This document shows, piece after piece, positions 21,080 through 34,698 of a stretch of DNA of 64,000 nt (positions are counted from its first letter, which is position 1; every line of letters begins with the position of its first letter). Location: assembly GCA_903813345.2 (NCBI GenBank), contig CAIIXF020000004.1, positions 20,432,477 through 20,496,476 of the forward strand, written 5' to 3'. The DNA comes from Owenia fusiformis (taxonomy: Eukaryota > Annelida > Polychaeta > Sabellida > Oweniidae). The position numbers were made by a program, and so were the translations under genes. Below the pieces are notes generated by a model. It made no database searches, was not told where the DNA came from, and saw only the letters and a program-made list of their open reading frames with translations.

Positions 21080-24000
21080 TTACAAAGTTGTGAAAGCCTC
21101 GTCTCCAATGGGCTTTCCTTTGTAGTCAAGATTGTGGTCGGGTACATACGCATCGTTGATGTTGCCGTTGTGTAGTATATGTCCATTTAGAGGGTGGTCC
21201 AGTTTAGAAGATATTGAATCTATTGGGTCAATTTCAACAGACTCAAGTGGAATCTCTTTCCTAAGTTGTTGATGTGAAAGCTTTTCTACTACACCTGCAC
21301 CAATAGAATCACCGAGGACATTAACTGCCGTGCGGAAACGATCGCTAAAACGACAAATATACATGTACTGTAAGACTCGTCAATAAATAACAAATGACTT
21401 CTATCATACAATCAAATATCTAATAAGCACGGTGACAAAGGGGGATAGAGGCCCATGGAATGTAAACGTATAAAAACAGGGAGAGAAATTAGTGATGCAA
21501 AACCAGTTAGAAACAAACTCAAACATCAACAAATATGTGATTCAAAGCTTTACGTCACGTATGAAACTCCATCCCGTCTTCTCAACCATCGAACAACAGT
21601 ATCACAATCGAACCCCATTTCAGTCAAAATGAAGACATATCACATATGATATGCCGGGGACTTATTAAACTATTCAATACATAAAGATTATTTAATCAAG
21701 GGGCAATAGAAATACTGCACATTTAACGGAAAGGAAGATGGTACCTTGGTCTATTCGAGTCTGTCATCTTATATACGTAGACTACATACAAACAATAGTG
21801 CCATCTTTCTTTCAATACAATTTCATTTTCAAAACTTACAGGAACCAGTCTACTGTAATGATGAGAGCAATGTCATCGACGGGTAGGTTGACAGCAGTCA
21901 GTACAATTGCCATAGTAACCAAGCCTGCCTGTGGAATACCCGCGGCACCAATCGACGCAAGTGTTGCTGTTAAACTAAAATGGAAACGTATACCAATCTT
22001 GGGACCTTTTACCCTACTATCACACCAAACTAGTTCTCACTACGTTCTCGAAAACTGGCTTAAACTGTGCACGAACGGATTTGACGTACTAAGAACCAAC
22101 TAAGAACCGTTTGGGATCTGTTTAAAAACTTCATGAAACTACGAGAACGAGTAGGTCCTCCACAACTTAGAGCATGCTCAAGATTTTCTGGTGATCGTCA
22201 AAACGTTGCCGAATCGGTTTTAAACTGTGTGCGAACTGAATGAACGTAGCTACAACGTTATACGGTCTGTTTACGAACTTCATGGACTTTCCAGGACGGG
22301 GAATGTGATTTAGAATTTTGAATCGATTCAAAATTCGATGGCGACCATGCCGTTCTGTTATCAGGTCATGATGACCTTCTAGACTAAGGGACGGTTTACA
22401 CTACGTTGCACTGGACTTGGTGCGACCTGAACGAACTGCGAATGAGATGGACGTATTGAAGACTGTTTATGAACGAAGTAGCTAATTATTTTAGACATAT
22501 ATCCCGACCGCAGCCAGATTGAGCCCGTTTTACGACATTTTCGTAGGACTGGCAAGAACGGGTAAGAACTAGTTTGGTGTGATAGGGGGGTTACTAACTC
22601 TGATATATGCGATTACCTTATTTATAAAACATTTATAAGGTAGATCTCTTCGGAAAGTGCAAGACAAAGTGGCGTGTATATCGTTAAGAATTAGATACAA
22701 ATGGATGACAAAACAGTGGGCGATATTAGGCCTCATATTTTTTTTTCAACATTATAGTTGCGAAAATGTTTGAATATATATATGGTATTTTAGAAAGCCT
22801 TATTGATGACCTACATATCTAGCTAACTCACCGTACCTGATTGTAATTATTTGTCCAATGTCCAAAGGAATGTTGTTAATTTGTGCAATAAAGATGGCGG
22901 CCACTGCTTCATAGAGGGCGGTACCATCCATATTGATAGTCGCTCCTATTGGCAGAACGAAACGTGTTACCCTCTTGTCCACACCAAGCTTTTCCTCCAA
23001 ACAGTTGAACGTAACGGGCAGAGTTGCAGAACTATTGAAGATAAAAAATATTCATAAGGCTGAGCTTATTAACTAAAAAGAGGGACTAAGATATCATAAA
23101 GATGTACACATATTCAAGAAAATTCACTTAACTATTTGAAAATTTATACTTTTGACACATCCTTAGGCTTTAATGTCCAATAAGATAACAATTTAGACAG
23201 GTAAAAATAACGACCGCGCGAGACACATTAAATTGGAAACGTACCTTGATGATGTTCCGAATGCAGTGACCAAAGCTTGGAGGACGCCATAGAGAAACTT
23301 AAAGGGATTCTTCCGAACGATAATCAAGTAAATGAGTGGTAGAATAATGAGTGAATGGATGCCTAGACCTGCCAGGACAGTGACTGTATACATGCCCACT
23401 TTCTGCACTGTCTCCCCGATGTCCTCCATTGCTATTAGTTTGGCAGCAATTAGGAACATGACACCAATGGGGGAATACCTGTAAACATTCCAAGATTAGA
23501 TCATATAGATGGCGTATCCATGCATGGGGTTATCAAGAGGGTCCAGCTATGTGGTCATTTTTGATGTTTCTTCAAAACTTTCTTTTTGATAACTTTAACT
23601 AATCAAAGAGACTAAGCTAGACGTATAAGCTGCTGTTCTGAATTCGAAACACTCATGTTCCAGAGGATTGATAGTTAAAGAAGCTAGTGACATATATTAT
23701 TACAAGTAAAACCCCTTACCATATGACGAGATACACAAGCTTCATGACCGCCTCATTTAAACCGTCAAAGAAAAGGACGATGATTTTCGCCCTTTCTCCG
23801 AGGCGACTAAGGACAACTCCAAGGGCGATTGTAAAGACAAGGACTCCCAGGATGTTCATCCCATCTCTCTTATCGAGCACTGCAGTTCTGGTTATTACTA
23901 CAATATTCGGAATAAATAAGTACAAGTAAATAACATGTTTTCCAATGAGGTTTCAGTTGTGATCAAGTGACATGAAAACGTAATCATTTCCGTCATTTTT

Positions 24001-27000
24001 AGCATTTGCTAGTGTTGCGGAAACTATTGTTGCTGTTACAATTGCCCCTATGAGCTGGGTGCAAATTGAATTTGAACAAAGTTGAGTATGATGATAGTAG
24101 TCATATCATATTCTCAACTAGGTACATCAATCACCTGCTTTGAGAATACTGTGTATTAAGACTTACGTGTGTTTATGAATCAAAGTTAATTAAATAATTT
24201 GATGAAATTTAAAATCGATTGTCATCAAAGATGATCTTTTCAACTACATGTACTTACCTGACGTGTTTGTGCCATTGATAACTTGAAAGCTTGTTGACAC
24301 TCGGTAGTTAGTTTTCGCCTGAAATTTAGAATAGAAATTGAGAATCACAACTCTCATGTTTGCTCCAAATTGGTAAACTAGTGATATATTTGGCTTTACG
24401 TGTACAATATGCCAGGAATTTGAGACATTGCGAAAACAATTAAGGGGATAGTCCAGCTTTATGCTTTTTGTTGTACGTATTTCAAAAATGCACTCACCGA
24501 ACGAAACGTCGCCTCAACTAAATTATCAGGTAGCATGTTGCTGAAAATACAAATCCAGTCATTATCTTCACTTGCAGACACAGACAGATGGTTAAATAAT
24601 ATGTAGCTGTTAATTCTACATCTGAGCGATAAATGTTGCACGTCCCTCTAAAAGTTTGGCAGTTCAAATTTAAGTCAATTTTCATACTTCAAATCTCAAA
24701 CTTGAGAGGATTGCATATATGAGTTCTAGGGGTAATTAAAAAGACACATAGCCAACCAAGTGACATTCATGCACGCTCTCTCGAATTATTGAGCAACTTT
24801 TTCTAATTTCGATTACCATCAATCCCATCAATAGAGCCTCAAAAAGACGGCAAATGGCCACCGGAACGCGCAAGGTTGCTCATCAAGGAGTACCAAGGCA
24901 GTAGACGCAAACAAATCGTAAGAAGCAATATCATTTAAATCATCACTCTGACAATGGACATATCTAAGTTCGAATTCAACTATGGAAGGCATTTTATTTT
25001 TCCTCTAACATTGGTAGAACTTAATTTCAGAACTAAACATTCACACTAAAACTCCAAATGGCATGATTTTTAGGATCATCACAAGCATACATCTCGACTT
25101 TTTCGTGCAGTACCATATTGTTTTCCCAAGGTGAACATGGTGACACCAACCAATTCAGTTTATGTACATTTGTAAGTAGGGTTGATGGACACTTGAAGAT
25201 CTATGTGTCAATACCATAAATATTAAGTTGTTTGTATTCGAGACAAATCTAAATACAATATGGAGAATGCTCATTACATATTAACAGACATTCATGATTT
25301 TCAGAATTATCCTAGGTAGAATTTAAACTTTTTATGTCTTTAAACGATAAGATACGATGCCATGTTTGGAATTCAGCAAATGAAATAAAGGAATCTTTTT
25401 CTGACAGGGTAATCACTAAGAAAGAACTCACTAATGAAGAACCTCAGAACATGTTTGTGTTTTTCCTTTTTGTATTTTCAATTGACATTTTTATGTCAGA
25501 CAAAATTGGTGACATATTAGCTATATTGAAGTCTCGAGCTCCAACTTTTTTGTAGACAGTATTCGGCGTTCGGTGGTTGGTGTTCGGCGGTGGGCGTCTG
25601 TAACAATTGGCAAGTGGTGGAACTTTGTATGTTAATGTCTCGTTTCAATTTATCATTATTATTGCATAATATTTTCATTTTAATCAATATCATTGTGATA
25701 ATACGAAAATGAATGTCTTGCTATTCCTTATGATGCTATTTATAGGTTCTCACTCGCCAACTTGAAATCAATATTATGAAATTGATGAGAGTAATCAATT
25801 TCACTAATCTGAAAATAGCCATACCTCTGTTGTAGCATTAAAAATGAATATTGTTTGAAATACTGTGTTTTGATTGGCTGTTTGATATAGCATGCCTATG
25901 AGATATGCATGAGCTTCTTCAAAATTAAGTTAATAAATTAGATCAACATTGTTTATACCTTGCCTACTTGCGATAACCCGATTATTTTGAGCTATAAAGT
26001 TCATTAAAAAGGCACAGTGAACTTATTGCGCAGTGCTTTGATTTACGATTACGTCATAAATGTAAGTTCAGAAAATACTTAATAATATTGTAATGTGATT
26101 GGTAGAGCTCTAGTTGCTATTAGGTTTTTGCTGTTCAAATGATATGACAAATGTAAACATCTGAGAGAGAGACGGATGAGGTCAAAATATAGTACTTTAT
26201 ATGAGTATTTATTAAGAGAACTTAAGTGATTAGATTAGATGCTTGTAAATTAGAAACCTCAATAGTGAATAGTGAACCTATTGTATTTATCAAAAAGTAA
26301 TGATAACTTTCATGACATGCTAGAACTATTTCCTGGTAAATTATCTATATATAGTTCAAATGTCATATTCTGATACTCATTACATGGTAACTGGTCAAGT
26401 CGTACCCAAGACAACTCGTACCCAAGTCAAGTCGTACCCAAGACAACTCGTACCCAAGTCAAGTCGTACCCAAGACAACTCGTACCCAAGACAACTCGTA
26501 CCCAAGACAACTTGTACCCAAGTATATCTTTTGTTTTGAATCAAGTGTTGGGCTGGGAATGGGTATAGATATACATATACATATTATAACGGTTACATAC
26601 AGTTCAGAATAGTTTGAAGTATGTAGAAGAGTTTTTGAAATTCATCTTGAAATATGGTATTATCAAAAATATAAAGATTTTCGCCTATTTCTTATTAAAC
26701 AGATAATCTATTTAGGATTTCATATTATCAGATTAAAGAATGATAATTCTAAGAAGTCACCTTCATAAAATTAAGCAATAAAAAATATTCTAAATAATAT
26801 GAATATCAAATATTATTTTGATACTATTCATACATGATATAATACACTTTGCATGCATGCGTTCAAATATAATCCAATTAGTTCAAAATGGAAAAGATTA
26901 AAAGTTTAAAGTTCCCTTATTAATTTTCTCTGAATGCACTAAGCTATAAATTAATTGTTTGATTCATTTGTTGAAAAGTTACTGTTTTAATTATATTCAT

Positions 27001-29488
27001 TTATATGTATGTATTACAAAAAAGTTGAGAACAAGCCCTTCAAAGCACTTCAAATGTAATCCAAGTTAAAACAAAATGCTTTGCTTAATCCATTGAGAAA
27101 AAATGTCTTCTAAATTCAGAAAAAATATTGAGGCACATTATAACATTAAACATTTTGACACAGACTCAATTTGTTTTCTTATATGCACCCATAATACAGA
27201 AAATAAACGTGGGTACGAGTTGTCTTGGGTACCAGTTGACTTGGGTACGAGTTGTCTTGGGTACAAGTTGTCTTGGGTACGAGTTGTCTTGGGTACGAGT
27301 TGACTAGGAAGCCATTACATCTCTCTGACTTCAACTAGAAAGAAGCTAAAAGCAGGCCATGATTTCTCATGATGCAAATATTAGGTTTGCCATCTTTCAC
27401 CCGAAGAGGTTAATAGTAATGTACAAATAGGGAATACTCATATAGCCTAGTACATTAAGTAGATGACGCTCTCTTTTAAGTCATACAGGCAAAAACAAAC
27501 TATTAGGAATTAGTAATATGCAGGGACATTGCTTTATATGGTTGTCGCCAATTCAGAGTATCTAAAGAAGGAGAAATGTTGGATAGTTCCTATTCAACTC
27601 GAATAACGAAGCACACATTAAGCGCCTCTATATTTGAAAAACAAAACAATCTTCCTAAATGTTAAACACTAACTTGGGCACATCCCTTATCATAAATCAG
27701 GATCACAGTGACTTTACACATAAAGCGTTCATTATTTGAATAATGGGAGAGTCAGAAGAATCAATACATTTTCTTATATCACTATTATAATACGGTTACT
27801 ATTAGTTTAGCAATGTGATGCATACACTGAAGTGAAAGAACTGTTTTTGGGAGTTTACAGTTCTTTGGTTAATAAAGTGTGATTTGCATAGACAGAATAG
27901 AAATGCAAATTCCACTGAAAAGTTTAATATGGTATGTTGGTCTCTTTTGTAAATATTGTCAATTAAAATAAAGAATTTGAAAAAGCGTTAATACATCCTC
28001 TTACGAAACTGCATGCATTAGCTAGATAATTGTATTGAATCATTAATAGGCCTATGCATGTCGCTTGAAATTTATGTTGGCCAAATAAACTATTAAAATG
28101 TCAACGATGGATACCCCTTCGAAAAGTTTGGCCAAACATATCCCATATCGGATTTCACATTAACGCCTGTATGTTTTGCAGTTAAAACAATCATCTGATT
28201 TTAAAGGAATGTTATAAAAACCCTTGGACCTGCACCTTCGACCTTCAGCTTCGACCTACAGGGTATCCAAAAAGCGGGCCAAAAAGAAAGTTATAAAAAC
28301 CCTTCGACCTGCACCTTTGCCTTTTCTTATGAAAATTGTCAAAGTCCAAAAATATTTCTTTGAAAAACGACTAAGTCCAACTTCACATAGATTATGAAAT
28401 TGAACGGAGCTCTGTCCTCTGTCCTCCTGTCGAAAGCTATAGCTGTCATCTCTTGAGTTTACATCGGCGAAATACTTTATATGCCTGGTGACGTCATCAC
28501 TTTTCGGACAAGATTTGAAAGTTAAATAACAAGTTATTGACGCCATATCCCGTTTTAATATTGATCACACAACAAGACTATGAACTTCCATTTAAACTAC
28601 CCGATTGACTACCCGATCAACATCAACAGAATCTTAATTTGATAACATGAAAACGCTATTTCACCCCTGTAACTATACCTAGAGTACTGCAAACGTTGCT
28701 ACAATTTAAGATCTTAACGATCTCACCTGTGAACCACAAATCAAGTGACTCTTGCGTGGTCTGAGATCGGCAAAAATAGCTTCTATAATATTTTCTTTTT
28801 TGGACACCCTGTAAGTCGAAGGTGAAGGTCGAAGGCGCAGGTCGAAGGTCAAAGGGTTTTTATAACATTCCGATTTTAAACATGTTATACTAATATAGAA
28901 CGAGTTGCACTAATAGAATATCAGGATTGCCAAACTTGTAGAGGGGTTTATGATGAAGGTTAAATAGAATGCTTACTATACAAGATCAAGTGCAGTGTCA
29001 GCGGCATTGACGGAATCGTCTGTTTGTGTTCCAGTAGCATTTGTAGTGCTTCTGTCCAGTTCCCCAGGTTTAATGGAAACAACAAGCACAATGCCAAGAA
29101 TAACAGCAATAATGGTGGTGGAAAAGTAGTAGATAACTGCTCTGCCCCCGAGCTTTCCAGACGCATTTGCGTCCAAAGAAGCTAACCCCGTGATGAGAGA
29201 TGAAACGATGAGGGGAAGAATCATCATCCTGAGCATGCGCAGCAACAAGTCACCAGGAAGAGAGAAGTATCGGAGCTGGGTCGTAGTCATCGGTGGATTT
29301 AGTGAGCGAAGCGCAATTCCCATTACGATCCCCAACACCATTCCCAGTATTAGGAAAATGAGCAGAATGTTATTTTTCAAAATGTCTAAGCATATCCGCC
29401 CTTTACTTTTCTTTGCTTTCTTGGTGGGTTCCTCATCAATGTCCAGTTCAAGTTCCATATCGGGCGGTGATCTCAATTCCCCATCCAT
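21080..29488 (-). CDS. SLC1A (EAAT): SLC1-family excitatory amino acid (glutamate) transporter, 8 coding exons
   Basis: Exons in transcription order: 29488-28977, 24540-24498, 24318-24258, 23879-23720, 23478-23245, 23031-22837, 21974-21840 and 21344-21080. They join to 1605 nt, 534 residues plus stop, which is typical for the family (about 520-570). The protein would couple uptake of glutamate/aspartate to Na+ and H+ entry and K+ exit at the plasma membrane. Visible signatures are a Ser-rich HP1 loop ([11 protein letters not shown], about 335-345), NMDGT of TM7 (370-374), the HP2 segment [15 protein letters not shown], and TM8 [16 protein letters not shown] with Arg451. That Arg binds the acidic side chain in EAATs and is absent from neutral-amino-acid ASCTs. 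An N-glycosylated loop (NGTNTS) follows TM4. The tail ends TTL, a class I PDZ-ligand pattern. Intron 1 (4.4 kb) and the intron before exon 7 carry transposon derivatives. The subtype (EAAT1, 2 or 3) is not assigned. Confidence 0.92.
22012..22590. mobile_element. PIF/Harbinger-type MITE, copy 2, in EAAT intron 6
   Basis: A 579 bp element related over its whole length to 15852-16434, but inverted. Left end CCCTACTATCACACCAAACT, right end AGTTTGGTGTGATAGGGGGG. TTA flanks both sides (22009-22011 and 22591-22593). It lies between exons 21840-21974 and 22837-23031. Confidence 0.82.
26386..27312. mobile_element. Foldback-type element with tandem-repeat termini in EAAT intron 1
   Basis: The left terminus (26397-26522) is a tandem run of CGTACCCAAGACAACT-type units. 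The right terminus (27209-27306) is its inverse (GGGTACGAGTTGTCTTG units). CATTACAT lies immediately outside both ends (26378-26385 and 27313-27320), an 8 bp target-site duplication. The AT-rich middle of about 680 bp has no coding capacity. Confidence 0.82.
28206..28871. mobile_element. Mutator-like MITE in EAAT intron 1
   Basis: The ends GGAATGTTATAAAAACCCTT and its inverse near 28850-28871 belong to arms of about 60 bp with internal CTTCGACCT repetition. GATTTTAAA occurs at 28197-28205 and 28872-28880, a 9 bp target-site duplication typical of Mutator-like elements. The left arm shows a second, partial copy of the terminal motif at about 28290-28318. The 96-codon minus frame inside looks non-genic. 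Confidence 0.78.
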
Positions 29489-32400
29489 AATCGGATATTC
29501 TAGTTTGTTTAAAAAATTGTTTGATTCGTTATCAATAGAATTAATTCTACGATGTTATAATACTGTGTTTCCCGATATACGACCACGTTATGTACGTCTG
29601 ATCCTCAAGTTTGTCAAGAGAGCTAAGAAAATGTGCAAACCATGTACTACAAGTCCTTATATAAAATTCACTAGATTAAGCAAACAGTGATCTGTAATTC
29701 ATGAGGCAGTCTATTGAACTTGCAAATTTGCGCGAGGCACTTTCAAGTGAATCCTATTGAATTTATGGCATATAACAAACATACAACAATTATATACATA
29801 TCAGGCCTTTCTTACACATTAAGGCCTAGCACTTGTTTTATTGCCCGTAATAAATAACTTTGATTGGATATCATTTCACATACGTATGTACTATCCGGCA
29901 CCTGATAACCCGGTTTTTGAGATTGTGATGCATAGGAATAAACAAAACAATATTCAGATTATCGGGACATTTGAAATCTATAGGATGACATTGTGTGATT
30001 TAGACTATACTTGACTTGTACTTTACTTGTACTTTACTTTCCCATTTAATGACCATTGAGGTAAAAGAAGGAGATAAGCCAATATTCACATTTGACCAGT
30101 TATCTCTTCGTTCAGAATTGCAATATTTTATTGTTTTTTCCTCTGTCGATAAAAATATATGAGATAGTCCCTGGAGTTCGGTGGCGATTATATGATTCTA
30201 CCATGTGATAGCGAAAACTATGTCCTGATGAACGTAGGTTTTAAAATATAAGCAGGGGGCCATTAACAGAAACTTCTTAAAGTTGAGAATTCATAATATC
30301 CATTGTTCTCTAACTGTGACGTCATTATATCCATGGTTACAACAATTGATTTACTAATTGACCTTTTGCGATCAGAATTCAGGAATTTTGTTTATGGATA
30401 CTGTTGTCATGTATTTCGTCTTATTGGTGTGACGTCATATAGAAATGATATTAGACATGATGGAATCACGAAATGGCGGACACTTGGCAGTTTTGAGCTA
30501 AAAATATTGTCGTTTCTTTTATGAAAACCATGAGTCGGATATTTACCAGTTAAGCCACATTGACTAGATCATGATTATTTCTATATATGTGCGAAGTTTG
30601 GGTGAAATTCATACTAAACATCGATGCCTATTAGCGCCCCCCGTTTTTGTCAAAATCGGGGGGCGCTTAACCGCTATCTAAATCATGTCAGTAAGATCTT
30701 AGACTTGGTATGTGCTTAGCATGAATGTTGATCTAGTCAAATAGAGCGCTTTCATGAAAAATGAATCAATAAAGCACGAAATATAGAAGATAATCTCTCA
30801 AAATCAAACATCTAGAGCTAGGTGACCTAATTGTGACGTCACTACAAGATAGAATCCATTCGGTGATCGCAAATCATCAATTCGTAGGGTAATGGCATTG
30901 GTGTGTTATTCCCTATCTTCATTCACGTAGAGAGAGGCCGGACATCCCGATCCTGTAGCGGATCTTCTTATTTTTGGGAGTGGTGACTTAGACAATGTCT
31001 TGAGACATCACCTGTATTAAACACGCACATGTCATGCAATCTGTGTTTATGGTGAGAGGTCTCGGTCGGGGGGCCTGGCAGACAAGGTCTAGTAGCTAAG
31101 CTTCCCCTAACCAACGTCAGTACTCATGTGACGGGTAGTGTATATTTGGTAGATCCTAGGGTAATGACATTGGTGTGTTATTCCCTATCTTCATTCACGT
31201 AGATTAATAAAAAATTGTCATAAGTTTTTCGATTACCGACACATATTAAGTTGAGGTCGCACTTTTAACAGAAATAGAAAATACTTCTTTACCTAAACCG
31301 TAGGCAGAAATCCTATATCATTCAGTATGGATGCAGTCCTGTGTAAGAAATACTAGCGGTTAGTGATTTGGTTTTTCTTTATAAAAAGTCATTTTCTCCT
31401 TCCCTACCTCATTGGAGTGCCATCTGGCGTTTGGGAAGTGAATCGGGACTCACTATTTATAAGGTAGGTCCTAATTTATCTGAAAACATGTCAAAGTTCA
31501 GTGGGAAATCTCATTTTAAGCTGGCGGCGGAGTAATTTTGACCGTGGTGATTTTACCAGAATTTTTTGAGAAATCTGACGATAGAGAGTGTCTTCATCAG
31601 GTTTATTTATCTCACAAATTCGGTGGACAACCCATGGTAATTTTGTTATAGCAGGCTAGGCAAGTCTCTCCCGAACACTTTAGTATGTTGCACTAGGCTT
31701 GGATACTAACCGTTAATAGTACAATAACGTCATTTCAAAGGGCAATATAGTGAAATATTGGACCAAGGGCCACAGGCCCAAGGTCCAATATTTCACTATT
31801 TTGCCCGCAGAAATGACGTTATTACTATTATTACCACCGTTAATGCCCAGGGCTGAAATAGCAAATTTGAAATAGAAAATCTTACGCACTGAACGATATC
31901 ACTTTTCCCGGGAAACATAGCCAGGCGGATAATGTCATTATTGCCCGACTAAAGTCATTAACGCCCGACACAATATTGCTCACGTCAATATAGCAATTTA
32001 AATGCCTTCTCAACTATATCTAGTACTAGAACCCCTAGAACAGGCCCTGCAAGGTGGTAATAATAAGATATACTAGTAGTATAAAATGTTATAATGTTAT
32101 AATAATATCTTTTAATTATCATATTTGTTGATCTTGAGAACTAATGTATTAATACCAAAAAACACAACAAACATATCCTAATCAATTTATTTAGTACTTG
32201 TGAATCGTACTTGAATTATATGTCATCTATACTTACAATATGACCATGATGAGACCGACTTTGTATAGAAGTATACATATAATTTGAAAAAAAATCAGAC
32301 CAATATTTGGAATTTCACTTCGATTCTTTTATGTTTTACAAAGAATCTTATCTAGTTATCTAAAGTGGCAATGTTTTAAACAAACTAAGAAAGATATGTT

Positions 32401-34698
32401 GACATATTTTTGTTCTCTTTAGAAGTTATCAATTATATTAAACCATATCTATCTCAATTCATTTGTTTACAATACATGTGCCAACTACTTATCACTTCTG
32501 AGAAATTGAAAAATACACTAACCGGGTTTTTGCGATTGTGACGTGCAGGAATAAACAAAACAATGTTCAGACTATGGGGACATTTGAAATCTAGGATGTG
32601 TGGACTATACTTGACCTGTACTTAACGTGTGTTCTAATTTCTCATTTAATAACAATTGAGGTAAAAGGAGATTTTCAAAAAATTTCAAAAATTCATCAAA
32701 TTCATCATCGATTTTCGACCTACATGTATTGTAATTGAGGAAATTTTTTTAGAAAATTTGGAGGTATTGGAATTAAAATCAAATTACGTTTCCATCAATA
32801 GTATAAGTATTTTCATCGCAGGTTAAGTAAATAAAAATTCAAAGGTAAAGAGGCTTTAACACGTAGTTCAATGGGGAAAAAAGGTTGCCAAACTTATGGA
32901 GGGGAGTGTAGACCAATGTAATAGAAGTTCATATCCAGAATTCATTTCTACACGAATATATGGACTAAAATGGGGAATTGAATATGATATCGAAGAAATG
33001 AAAGGTTTTATTGTGATGGGAAAAATTGGTTTACATAAATATATAGACTAGTGACTCAATCGCATAAGCACTAAAACGACTATATTGTTTGAGCATTACG
33101 TACAAACAGACAAATTAGTTTATTTTTGTGTATTGCTTATTTTTAATCATCATTTTCGTTGATCTTAAGAACTAACATAATAACACAACAAACATATTCC
33201 AATCAATTATTGACTTATCAATAATTATATATTATTCATACTTAGTACAACATGACCATGGTAAAAAAATCGGGCCAATATTAAAAGTTCACTTTGATTC
33301 TCTTGTTTTACGAAGAATCTTATCTAGTTATCTAAAGTGGCAATATTTTGAAATACAGTGCTGAAAATTATTATCAATGTACGAAAGACATGTTGATATG
33401 TATTTATTCTATTTAGTAGTTATCAATTATAAACAATACCTATCTGAACTCATTTGTTTACATGATCCAACTACTTGTGTGTGTTATCAATTTTAGAGAT
33501 GAAATTATCAGTTCAGAGAAATCAACTAAATCGATCGCCCTTCATTTGATACTGACCAATGTGTATGGGCGATTGGTCACACGTATAGGTTGGCTTTTCG
33601 ATTTTATATGCAAGCTTGAACTCCCTAATATATGTCGCCTATATACACGGGGTTAATGAGTTGCGTATTTAAGTAGATAAATCAATTTTATCCCATTATA
33701 CTACTACATGTACGTATTGTTAAAATTGATGTAATGTGTTTATGTTATATACAATAACATTTTTATTTTTCAAAATGTCATAAAGTTTAGTCATATTTGT
33801 AAATTAAGCATATAGTCTGGCTTTGTTTCATACAAAAATCAGATATGGATTTTGAGTCATAAATATCATAGAATAAAAAGCATAGGTTGGTCGGGATTAA
33901 ATATGGGGTTATATATGAAACCCATATTGAATCCCTCTCAGTAAATAACCTCTGTATTTATCCTTATTTTGAATTAAGCGAAAAACAATTGGTATTACAC
34001 AAGAAATGGGTATTTTCGCATTCCTGGGTCTCGTGAAAGGATTTTTATGTCAAAAAAGAAGGTCATGCAATGTAATTCACAACTTTCAAATCGATTCGTA
34101 GAAAATGATTTAATTCAAGTGATCAGAAAACAATCAGGTATTGAATCAGAGAGCACTTAAAAGTGTCAATTTGCAGTGTTATTAATACTGAGAAATTATA
34201 CGTTTGTATGTTTATGTCTCGGTCTATGCTTGTCGTTTGTTCAAAATACTTACCCTGCCATACGTGGATAGTGCACACTCTTAAATAAACCAATTATGTA
34301 GTGAATTTCCTTTCTGATGCTGTTGATACAGAGTTACTGAACTGAACATCCCTACCCACCTACCTATGGCACACATTCAATTCATCTGAAAATTAAGATG
34401 ATTTTCAAACCAGTTTTTGGAATGTAGTAATGTGCATTTTATATCGCTGGAATACAATTTATAGACAAATATCTGAAGAAATATAGAAATACAGAAATGA
34501 AGTTCTTAATAGTCTAAATTTGGTTCTCCTATTGCTTCTTGCCTCGCCTATTCCCCTGGCACGGCCCCTGAATATAAAAACACTGATAGCCAAGCATTGC
34601 ACATACATTATAATGGTATAGATGTAGGTTTTGATCTACCGAGAGAGGTCTATATATTCTTGCTTCAATGTTTATTTCTTCTGTATGCCATTGTACAA
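29489..34698. other. EAAT-mGluR intergenic region: diverged duplications and hairpins
   Basis: No gene supported. Diverged direct copies: about 29907-30075 with 32520-32665, and about 32118-32475 with 33147-33465. A 50 bp direct repeat (CATTGGTGTGTTATTCCCTA) at about 30885 and 31157 brackets about 220 bp. A C/G-rich hairpin lies near 30635-30671. A palindrome of about 45 bp per arm lies at 31727-31822. Five-prime UTR or promoter of the EAAT gene presumably lies just above 29488 but cannot be pinned. Confidence 0.6.

Noticed and set aside
23880-24120. Extra EAAT exon between 24258 and 23879
   Set aside because: The phases of exons 24318-24258 and 23879-23720 already join in frame and no EAAT-like sequence is seen here; the loop is simply short.
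28256-28546. 96-codon minus frame
   Set aside because: Inside the Mutator-like MITE and partly made of its TIR repeats.
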